Positions 1 to 6,337 of a DNA stretch of 7,788 bases are shown here, piece after piece. The stretch is from Spartobacteria bacterium (GTDB lineage Bacteria > Verrucomicrobiota > Verrucomicrobiia > Chthoniobacterales > Chthoniobacteraceae), in NCBI GenBank assembly GCA_025355595.1, contig JANXZI010000194.1, positions 1-7,788 of the forward strand, written 5' to 3'. Position 1 is the first letter of the stretch, and each line of letters starts with the position of its first letter. The position numbers and the translations under genes were made by a program. The notes under the pieces are model-generated. The model saw only the letters and a program-made list of their open reading frames with translations. It was not told the origin of the DNA and did not search any database.

Positions 1-53
1 GCATGATTTAAAGCAGGTTCAAAGAAGCGAGGGTCAACGGCCCGAAACCCTAC

Positions 54-112
54 CAGCCTGGGGCAACGCCCCATGCCCGCGAGGGAATGGAATCACGAGG
101 GCTGAAAGCCCG
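54..112 (+). repeat. Left unit of the inverted repeat pair
   Basis: This unit has two small hairpins. GGGGC (60-64) pairs with GCCCC (68-72) across AAC, and GGGCT (99-103) pairs with AGCCC (107-111) across GAA. The second is extended by an outer stem, ATGGAA (87-92) with TTCCAT (113-118), on either side of an unpaired stretch. The unit is the better-preserved of the two in its GCTGAAAG end, where both halves of the palindrome are intact. Confidence 0.6.
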
Positions 113-139
113 TTCCATGGGCGGATACCGGGAATGCCT

Positions 140-196
140 CGGTCTTTCAGCGCTCATTCGCTTTCCGTCTGCACCCTGGGGCGATGCCCCGGGCTG
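140..196 (-). repeat. Right unit of the inverted repeat pair
   Basis: Read on the minus strand this matches the left unit. Its main hairpin is GGGGC (178-182) with GCCCC (186-190) across GAT, and the flanking CCC (174-176) can pair with GGG (191-193) with one bulged T. Its GCTGAAAGACCG end carries one change that weakens the second palindrome seen in the left unit. The unit is therefore a diverged copy rather than a fresh duplication. Confidence 0.55.
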
Positions 197-339
197 TATG
201 AAGCCGAGCCTTCGGTTCAAACTTTATCGCCCTGCGTTAAATCACGCGCTGGCATTTCTGATGCGCAAATACCGCGGCATTCGGCGCTCTCGTGCAGGGT
301 CCGAAGACGCGTCGAACGGGCGTGCATGTCGCGCGGAAT
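197..339. other. Unassigned upstream region of the GH81 gene
   Basis: Between the repeat pair and the hairpin before the first gene I see no gene, RNA or clear sigma-70 promoter. A small inverted repeat, CCGA-GCC-TTCGG, lies near 203-214. The frame of the downstream gene stays open through this stretch, but the residues it would encode are arginine-rich and resemble no protein family I know. The promoter of the GH81 gene should lie here or inside the repeat pair. I cannot point to its -35 and -10 boxes. Confidence 0.4.
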
Positions 340-358
340 CCCCGGTAAGTTCCCGGGG
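340..358 (+). promoter_or_regulatory. Hairpin just upstream of the GH81 start codon
   Basis: CCCCGG (340-345) and CCGGGG (353-358) form a perfect six-base GC stem with a seven-base loop. It ends 19 bases before the proposed ATG at 378, so it would sit in the 5' leader of the mRNA. Only three T residues follow, so it does not look like an intrinsic terminator. A role in translation or message stability is possible but not shown, and a chance palindrome cannot be excluded in GC-rich DNA. Confidence 0.35.
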
Positions 359-377
359 TTTCAAACATATCCCTCCG

Positions 378-2768
378 ATGACCACTCTCCAGAACCTCAC
401 TCACGGCCTCGCGCTCTCCGTCGCGTTCGCTTCCGCCGCCTTCGCTCAAACGCCCGTCGTCGTCGGCAAGGCTTCCTACGCCGCGACTCCGCCGCCGGGG
501 CAGATCATCGAAAAGAAGACGGGCGCCGACAAAGTCGCCGAGGTCGAGGAGCGGCGGCTCTTTCTCATGCACGACGACGGGCGGCCCATTCCGAGCAACA
601 AGTGGTTTCAAAATTTGCTCTTCCAGGAATTCGGCACGGGTCTCTGGGCGATGCCGCACAAGGTGGATGCGACGAAAGAGGGCATCGAGATTTTCCACGC
701 GACGACGTTCAGCGGCGATGGTGTGCGGGCGATGGCGGAGGTTCCGCTCGTCATCACGGGGAAGGATTTCAAGCCGGTGGATTCGCGCGCGAAGGACTGG
801 TCGGACTGGACGGTGAAGTTCTGTTCGTTCGAGAGCGCCACGCGCTCCATGGATGTGACGCTTGGCGAGGGAATGCCGGCGGTGTGGTGCGAATACAAAG
901 GCGTGCAACCAGTGATCGCCCTCGGCGGGCAGCAGGGAAAAAGCTCGCGCGGAAAAAATGCGGCGAAGTTTTTCGGACTGAACGGAAGTGCGGCGACGCT
1001 GCCGTTGATTGGTGATGCGCTGGGCATCAGCTACGAAGGTCGCGCGTTCGGTGTCTTCGCGCCGGACGGGACGAAGTTCGCGCAGACGAGTGCGGGCATC
1101 GAGGTGACGTTCGCGGGCAAGGGTGCGTTCCTCGTCGTGTGTCCGATGCCGGGCGAGAAGGACATCGCGCTGTTTCATCAGCACGCCTTCGCGGTGCCGC
1201 GTGACACCCAGCTTTCGTGGAACTACGACCGCCACGCGGGCAGCATCACGACGACGTGGAAGGTCATCACCGAGCCGCTGAAGGCGGGCGCAGGCAAGAG
1301 TGTGATCCAAGGTTTTCTGCCGCATCACTGGCGCGACAATACGAGCGCGCTGAAGCTCGACGGGCCGGGCTACACAACGATTCGCGGCGCGATGAAATGC
1401 ACCGCAGGCGAGACGTTCACGCTCACGCATTCCTACGGCGGCATCCTGCCCAATCTTCCAGCGCCGACGGCGACGAGCTTCGACAGTGCGCGCGTGAAGG
1501 AACTGCTCGCGCAGCATTTCACCGACCCGAAAAAGCAACTGCGCGGAGACACGTATTGGGGCGGCAAGGAAGTGGAGAAATACGCGCAGGCGGCGTTCAT
1601 TGCGGCGCAGACAAAGGATCCTTCCTACGATGCCATCGTCGGCAAACTGCGCGCCGCGATGGAGAATTGGTTCAGCTACACCCCGGGCGAGAAGGAGCAA
1701 TTCTTCGCCTACTATCCGCACCGCAAGGGCCTCGTCGGTTTCCCTGCCGCGTATGGCTCCGAGCATTTCACCGACACGCATTTTCACCAGGGCTACTTCG
1801 TGTATGCGGCGGGATTGCTCTCGCAACTCCAGCCGGATTTCGCGGCGGGCTACGGCGAGATGGCGAAGCTCATCGCGAAGAACTACGCGAACTATGATCG
1901 CAAGGACACGCGCTTCCCGCGCTTCCGCACGTTCGACCTCTGGCGCGGTCACAGTTTCGCGGATGGCAATGGCTTTCCCGATGGCAACAATCAGGAGAGC
2001 ACTGGCGAGGCCGTGAACTCGTGGGTCGGCATGATCCTACTCGGCGAAGCGCTCGGGGATGCGGAACTCACCGCCGCAGGGGTGATGGGCTACACGTTCG
2101 AGACTCGCGCAAATGTTGAGTATTGGTTCGACCCGCACGGAGACGTTTTTCCGAAGGGCTACGCGCACAAGGCGTGCGGCATGATCTGGTGCAGCAGCAT
2201 CGTCTGGGGCACGTGGTTCACCGCGAGCCCCGCGTGGATTTACGGCATCCAGTGGCTCCCGTCAGGGCCGCACATGGCCTTCTATGATCGCGATCCAAAC
2301 TTCATCAAAAAAACCTACGCCGATGTGGAGCGTGAGCTCGCGGCATTCGAGGAAAAGGAAGCCGCGAAAAAGCCGGGCAGCGTGAAGAAATCCGCGGACA
2401 TCAAGTCGCTCGGCGGCGAACTCGGCAGCTATCACCTCGGCTTCCTCATGCACGCCGATGCCCCGCGCGTCGTCGCTGAAATCGAAAAACTCTCGGCCGA
2501 GCCCGGCGACAAGGTCGCGCACCACGAATGGATGACCAACGTCCTCTGGCAAGCCAGTGCGCTCAGCGAACTCGGTCGCGCAGATTTCACCGCGCACGGC
2601 AGCAGCCCGACCTCGATGGTCTATGCGAACGCTGCGAAAAAGACGCGCACGCTCATCGCATGGAACCCAACGGCGAAGCCGCAGATGGTGCAATTTTTCG
2701 AGGGTGAGAAAGTGATCGGCCAGCTCACCGTCCCACCGCACAGCACCGCGAACGGAAGCGCGAAGTAG
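378..2768 (+). CDS. Secreted GH81 endo-beta-1,3-glucanase
   Basis: The 796-residue product matches glycoside hydrolase family 81, inverting enzymes that cut internal beta-1,3-glucosidic bonds in laminarin, curdlan, callose or fungal wall glucan. Residues 1-23 form a signal peptide with an AFA-Q type site, so the enzyme is exported. The beta-sandwich part opens with PIPSNKWFQNLLF (70-82). The catalytic part contains GDTYWGGK (390-397), DTHFHQGYFVYAAG (466-479), FPDGNNQESTGEAVNSW (533-549) and GIQWLPSGP (623-631), all GH81 landmarks in the expected order. Asp466 fits the family's general acid, and Glu540 and Glu544 are the candidates for the base. A charged, helix-prone stretch (about 649-680) precedes the last helices, and a short beta-rich tail ends the protein. 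The frame is open upstream to 87, but only the 378 start puts the signal peptide at the N-terminus. There is no Shine-Dalgarno. The family call is confident; the exact substrate is not known. Confidence 0.93.
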   Translation: MTTLQNLTHGLALSVAFASAAFAQTPVVVGKASYAATPPPGQIIEKKTGADKVAEVEERRLFLMHDDGRPIPSNKWFQNLLFQEFGTGLWAMPHKVDATKEGIEIFHATTFSGDGVRAMAEVPLVITGKDFKPVDSRAKDWSDWTVKFCSFESATRSMDVTLGEGMPAVWCEYKGVQPVIALGGQQGKSSRGKNAAKFFGLNGSAATLPLIGDALGISYEGRAFGVFAPDGTKFAQTSAGIEVTFAGKGAFLVVCPMPGEKDIALFHQHAFAVPRDTQLSWNYDRHAGSITTTWKVITEPLKAGAGKSVIQGFLPHHWRDNTSALKLDGPGYTTIRGAMKCTAGETFTLTHSYGGILPNLPAPTATSFDSARVKELLAQHFTDPKKQLRGDTYWGGKEVEKYAQAAFIAAQTKDPSYDAIVGKLRAAMENWFSYTPGEKEQFFAYYPHRKGLVGFPAAYGSEHFTDTHFHQGYFVYAAGLLSQLQPDFAAGYGEMAKLIAKNYANYDRKDTRFPRFRTFDLWRGHSFADGNGFPDGNNQESTGEAVNSWVGMILLGEALGDAELTAAGVMGYTFETRANVEYWFDPHGDVFPKGYAHKACGMIWCSSIVWGTWFTASPAWIYGIQWLPSGPHMAFYDRDPNFIKKTYADVERELAAFEEKEAAKKPGSVKKSADIKSLGGELGSYHLGFLMHADAPRVVAEIEKLSAEPGDKVAHHEWMTNVLWQASALSELGRADFTAHGSSPTSMVYANAAKKTRTLIAWNPTAKPQMVQFFEGEKVIGQLTVPPHSTANGSAK

Positions 2769-3085
2769 CCGTCACTTCCATGCTGTGAAAACCGGCGGAG
2801 GTGCCCAGGGCAAAGCTCCCTCCCCGGCTTCCTCACCACGGCAGTCTGACGGTGAAGACGCAACACCCAAGTGCCGGGACCATCTCGGGAATGAATTTCC
2901 TCGACTCATCCCATCTCGCGAAAATACCCGGACAGAAAGCGGCACGGGCGTGTCTCGGATAGGGTTCGGCTTCGCGGGGAGCGAATCCGGTACGCGCACG
3001 CCCCCAATGCCGACTTGCCAAACACATGCAATTTTCCCTCGATCCCGTGACAATGCGCTGACAACGCCAGACTAATCTTTCCACC
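2769..3085. other. 317-base intergenic region, no recognisable gene
   Basis: This gap separates the GH81 gene from the YHYH-PEBP gene. Open frames exist on both strands, but their products are rich in Arg, Pro, Ser and Gly and match nothing I know, so I treat them as noise from high GC content. I see no hairpin followed by a T-run after the GH81 stop, so no intrinsic terminator is called. A near-consensus -35 hexamer, TTGCCA (3015-3020), lies 65 bases before the next start codon, but no convincing -10 box follows at the right distance. The sequence CATCTCGSGAA occurs twice (2881-2891 and 2912-2922). A promoter for the downstream gene set is likely here but not located. Confidence 0.5.
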
Positions 3086-4798
3086 ATGAAGCACTGCCAC
3101 ATCCCCTCCGCCCTCGGTCTTTCATTGGCTCTCGCGCGAATCGCGACCGCCCATGACATCGCCAGCCACGATCCGAATCCGCACTATGATTTTTCCGTGA
3201 AGCCGCCGGAGTGGACCTTTGTGCAGGCCGGCACGGCCACTGCGAAACCGCGCGCGGGAATCCAGCCGACGCGGTCGAACCGTCCCGCGCAGGCGGCCGT
3301 GTTCGAGGCGTTCGCGCCGAAGGTGAGCGTGCGGTGGGATGAGAAGTTTCTTTACGTCGAGAGCAACGGGCTCCCCGCGCACAACATGATGATCGGCATC
3401 ACCGCGTGGCAGCAGCAGGTGCCGCTGCCGCAGAATTACACGGGCGCAAATGCGTGGCAGTTCCCGCTCGTGCCGGTGCCGGCGAAGGAGCCGCGCCCGA
3501 TCAAGGGGGCGTTCCTGCGCGGGGCCATCGCGCTCGCGGCGAATGGCATCCCCATTTTCAATCCGCAGAACAATCGCGGCGAGGTGTCGCAGGAAATCGG
3601 CGAGCTCGATCAATGGGGCGGGCACTGCGGCCGCGCGGATGACTATCACTATCATTCCGCGCCGCTGCACCTGCAGGGTGTCGTGGGGAAAGGCCAGCCG
3701 ATCGCATATGCGCTCGATGGCTACGCGATCCACGGACTCACGGAGCCGGATGGATCGCAGCCCGGGAAGCTCGATGCATTCAACGGTCACACGACGGCGC
3801 TCGGCTATCACTACCATGCCTCGATGAAGTATCCGTACGTGAACGGCGGCTTTCACGGCGAGGTCACCGAGGCCGGCGGGCAGGTGGATCCGCAGCCGCG
3901 CGCGCAGCCTGTGCGGCGCGATCAACCGCCGTTGCACGGTGCGAAGATCACGGCCTTCGAGACGGGCGGAAACAGTTACAAGCTGAGCTTCGAAGTCGGC
4001 GGCGAGAAGCGCGCGATCCTCTACACGGTGAATGCGGACGGGTCGGTGCCATTTGAATTTCAAAATGGAAGCGCGGGCACGACGAAGGAAACGTACACGC
4101 GACGCGAAGGCGGCGGCGGACACGGCGGACCAGGCGGGCCGCGCCCCGATGGCGTGCGCGGGCCAGGCGGTGGTCCGCAGTCTCCGCCGAGTGGAGGTCG
4201 CGGCGCGGATCGTCCGCCGCGCACCGATGGCGGCACGGGCGGACAGCGCCCGCGCGAGCCGGAAGCCGCGTCGAAATTCGGCCCCGATGCGATGAAGAAA
4301 CCGAGCACGACTTTCCTCCTCACGAGCACCGAGGTGAAGGACGGCGGCGCGCTGCCAATGGACTACACGGGCGACGGCAGCGGCGCGACTTTGCCGCTCG
4401 CATGGAAGGGCGCACCCGCGGGCACGAAGGGCTACGCGCTCATCATGGATCACGTCGCGCCGGGCAATGTGATGAAGCACTACTGGACGATGTGGGACAT
4501 CCCCGCGGCGACGATTTCGCTGCCGAAAAACGTGAGTGGCGTGGGCAAAGTCGGCACGAGTTTCAAAGGACACATCGGCTACGAGCCGCCGCATTCGCAG
4601 GGGCCGGGCGCGAAGACCTACGTGCTCACCGTCTATGCGCTCAGCGCACCGCTGCAGATCACCCAGCAGCCGCGCGAGGTGAACCGCGACGTGCTGCTCG
4701 CCGCGATGAAGGACCAGGTGCTCGCGAGCGCCTCGCTGCATGTCATCTACACTCGCGATGGCGCTTCCGCGAATGATGGACAGCGTCCCCCGCGTTGA
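3086..4798 (+). CDS. Secreted YHYH-domain protein fused to a PEBP (YbhB-like) domain
   Basis: The 570-residue product has a signal peptide (1-22) with an ATA-H cleavage site, so mature protein would start at His23. Residues about 80-260 are a YHYH domain, a family of unknown biochemical function. The signature occurs at DDYHYH (185-190) and GYHYH (240-244), with ALDGYAIHG (209-217) between them and GGFHGEV (254-260) after. A short beta-rich segment (about 284-325) leads to a Gly/Pro/Arg-rich linker (about 341-390). Residues about 408-557 are a PEBP-family domain of the YbhB/YbcL type, with LPLAWKGAPAGTKGYALIMD (436-455), KHYWTMWDIPA (464-474), TYVLTVYALSAPL (511-523) and a final LHVIYTR (551-557). 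Asp455 and His465 of the usual ligand pocket are kept, but the usual HRY before the last strands reads AKTY. Both domain calls are secure. The function is unknown, and a metal-binding or small-ligand role is inference. The gene probably heads an operon with the next two genes. Confidence 0.88.
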   Translation: MKHCHIPSALGLSLALARIATAHDIASHDPNPHYDFSVKPPEWTFVQAGTATAKPRAGIQPTRSNRPAQAAVFEAFAPKVSVRWDEKFLYVESNGLPAHNMMIGITAWQQQVPLPQNYTGANAWQFPLVPVPAKEPRPIKGAFLRGAIALAANGIPIFNPQNNRGEVSQEIGELDQWGGHCGRADDYHYHSAPLHLQGVVGKGQPIAYALDGYAIHGLTEPDGSQPGKLDAFNGHTTALGYHYHASMKYPYVNGGFHGEVTEAGGQVDPQPRAQPVRRDQPPLHGAKITAFETGGNSYKLSFEVGGEKRAILYTVNADGSVPFEFQNGSAGTTKETYTRREGGGGHGGPGGPRPDGVRGPGGGPQSPPSGGRGADRPPRTDGGTGGQRPREPEAASKFGPDAMKKPSTTFLLTSTEVKDGGALPMDYTGDGSGATLPLAWKGAPAGTKGYALIMDHVAPGNVMKHYWTMWDIPAATISLPKNVSGVGKVGTSFKGHIGYEPPHSQGPGAKTYVLTVYALSAPLQITQQPREVNRDVLLAAMKDQVLASASLHVIYTRDGASANDGQRPPR

Positions 4799-4814
4799 TC
4801 CTGCCGCCCTCACG

Positions 4815-6305
4815 ATGAACACACCAAACGGAACCCCGTCGCCATTCACCCTGGCCTTCTGCTTCGCGAAAAAAGCGTGGGCGACCGCATGGCTGGCATG
4901 GCTGGCGATGTGTGCCCGCCTCCTTGCCGCAGGCGCGGATGCACGGCCGAATTTCATCCTCATCATGGGCGAGGCCCAGGGCTGGGCTTCGTCTTCCGTG
5001 CAGATGGATGACGCGGTGCCGGGCTCGAAAAGTTCACTCGCGCGCACGCCTTCGCTCGAAAAGCTCGCGGCGGACGGGATGCGCTTTGCGAATTACTACG
5101 CAGCATCGCCGCGCTGCACGCCGACGCGCGCGGCACTCTTCACGGGGAAAAGTCCGACGGCGCTGCACATGACTTTTGTCGGCGAGGGGAGAGGCGGGAA
5201 GGAGAGCAGCTTCACGGAGACGGGCAGCAAGGTGATCCCGCCGCAGCAGGTTCCGCAGTTGCCGGAGTCGGAGGTGACCATCGCATCCATGCTGAAGCAC
5301 GCGGGCTACGCGACGGCGCACTTTGGAAAATGGCACGTCGGACGAATCAGTCCGACGCGGCATGGCTTCGAGGAAAACGACGGACCAAACAACAACGGCG
5401 GACCGGAGGACGTGGAGAATCCGAACCCGAAGCAGGCATTCGCAACCGCGGAGCGCGGGATGGATTTCATGGCGCGGCAGGCGAAGGCGGGGACGCCGTT
5501 TTACCTGCAAATCTCGCACTACGCCGGACGCGGCGGGACGGATGCGAAGGCGGAAACGTACGCCGAGGTGCGGAGGCGCGCGACGACGGATCGCGACCAG
5601 CGTCTCGTGGGCGGCGCAGCCGTGACGCAGGACATGGACACCACGATCGGGATGCTCATGGCAAAGCTCGACGAACTCGGCATCGCGGGCCGCACGTATT
5701 TTATCTACACCTCCGACCACGGAGCGCAGGGGCGCAATGCGAACGGCCCGCTGTCGAACGGCAAGGGCACGGTGTGGGAAGGCGGCCTGCGCGTGCCGCT
5801 GATCATCCGCGGGCCGGGCGTGAAGACGGGCGTGTGCTCGCACAGTTTCGCCACGACGGTGGACATCCTGCCGACCATCGCGGCCATCGCTCAGGTGAAG
5901 GAGCCGCTGCCGAAAGGGATCGAGGGCGGCAGTCTCGCCACCGTGCTCGGCGGCGCGGCGAACGCATCGGTGAAGCGTGCGCGGGAGGAATTCGTCGCGC
6001 ACTTTCCTCACTACGACAAAGACGAACTCGGACCGGCATCCGCGATTGTACTCGGCAGCATGAAGCTCATCCACCCGTATGAGACAAATGTGCCGATGCT
6101 CTTCGACGTCTCGAAGGATATCGGCGAGCAGCACGATCTCGTGAAGGAACGCGCGAAGGAAACCGCGGACCTCGAACGGCGGCTGAACGAATACCTCAAG
6201 CTCGTGAACGCAGGGATGCCGACGGCGAATCCGAAATATGATGCGAGCAAAGCGCAGCCATTTCAGGAGCGTCGCGACGGAATGCGGAAACGTCCGCCGC
6301 AGTGA
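4815..6305 (+). CDS. Secreted S1-family sulfatase (formylglycine-dependent type) with altered metal motif
   Basis: The 496-residue product is an alkaline-phosphatase-superfamily sulfatase, expected to remove sulfate esters, probably from a glycan. The active-site motif is CTPTRAALFTG (101-111); Cys101 is the residue matured to formylglycine by an FGE or anaerobic maturase, and Arg105 completes CxPxR. Other landmarks are AGYATAHFGKWHVG (163-176, with Lys172 and His174), SHY (234-236), YTSDHG (298-303, metal ligand Asp301) and NGKGTVWEGGLRVP (315-328, Lys317). The usual first metal motif, MADDQG, reads MGEAQG (51-56), so its two aspartates are replaced by Glu and Ala. Residues 1-43 look like a signal peptide, with KK at 19-20 and a Trp/Ala/Leu-rich core. 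The start at 4815 lies 16 bases after the previous stop and fits that signal. In-frame ATGs at 4740, 4758, 4773 and 4776 would overlap the upstream gene and lengthen the N-region. The substrate is unknown. Confidence 0.88.
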   Translation: MNTPNGTPSPFTLAFCFAKKAWATAWLAWLAMCARLLAAGADARPNFILIMGEAQGWASSSVQMDDAVPGSKSSLARTPSLEKLAADGMRFANYYAASPRCTPTRAALFTGKSPTALHMTFVGEGRGGKESSFTETGSKVIPPQQVPQLPESEVTIASMLKHAGYATAHFGKWHVGRISPTRHGFEENDGPNNNGGPEDVENPNPKQAFATAERGMDFMARQAKAGTPFYLQISHYAGRGGTDAKAETYAEVRRRATTDRDQRLVGGAAVTQDMDTTIGMLMAKLDELGIAGRTYFIYTSDHGAQGRNANGPLSNGKGTVWEGGLRVPLIIRGPGVKTGVCSHSFATTVDILPTIAAIAQVKEPLPKGIEGGSLATVLGGAANASVKRAREEFVAHFPHYDKDELGPASAIVLGSMKLIHPYETNVPMLFDVSKDIGEQHDLVKERAKETADLERRLNEYLKLVNAGMPTANPKYDASKAQPFQERRDGMRKRPPQ

Positions 6306-6337
6306 CAAGCGGCAGTGGACTGCGCAGACTGACCGCC

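Larger units (their letters stand above)
54..196. repeat. Inverted pair of related GC-rich palindromic repeat units (REP/BIME-like doublet)
   Basis: Two similar units of just under 60 bases face each other across a 27-base spacer (113-139). The left unit (54-112) runs from CAGCCTGGGGCAACGCCCCA to GCTGAAAGCCCG. The reverse complement of the right unit (140-196) runs from CAGCCCGGGGCATCGCCCCA to GCTGAAAGACCG. The first 20 bases differ at only two places and the last 12 at one, while the middle has drifted. Each unit has its own GGGGC-NNN-GCCCC hairpin, and the left one also has GGGCT-GAA-AGCCC. Short palindromic units in head-to-head pairs between genes are the arrangement of REP/BIME-type dispersed repeats, often mobilised by TnpA-REP (IS200/IS605-like) enzymes. 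No such transposase lies in the window, and dispersal in the genome is inferred. Confidence 0.65.

Noticed and set aside
87..377. N-terminal extension of the GH81 protein from an upstream ATG at 87 or 198
   Set aside because: It would read through the inverted repeat pair, would bury the signal peptide inside the protein, and adds residues unlike any GH81 member.
237..1952. Long minus-strand open frame of 571 codons opposite the GH81 gene
   Set aside because: It is very rich in Arg, has no family motif, and lies opposite a clear GH81 gene. In GC-rich DNA, codon bias on one strand keeps an antisense frame open.
3015..3043. TTGCCA as a possible -35 box for the YHYH-PEBP gene
   Set aside because: At 16-18 bases downstream there is no AT-rich -10 hexamer, so a sigma-70 promoter cannot be supported from sequence alone.
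2785..3075. Small + strand frame of 96 codons in the gap before the YHYH-PEBP gene
   Set aside because: Composition is low-complexity (Gly, Ser, Thr, Arg, Pro), with no motif or ribosome binding site. Overlapping minus-strand frames are equally unconvincing.
3122..5047. Minus-strand open frame of 641 codons opposite the YHYH-PEBP gene and the start of the sulfatase
   Set aside because: It spans two well-supported genes, is Arg- and Ala-rich and low in complexity, and shows no recognisable domain.
6312..6323. Short inverted repeat GCAGT-GG-ACTGC between the sulfatase and the GH-A gene
   Set aside because: The stem is five bases with a two-base loop and no T-run. It is too small to call a terminator or operator.
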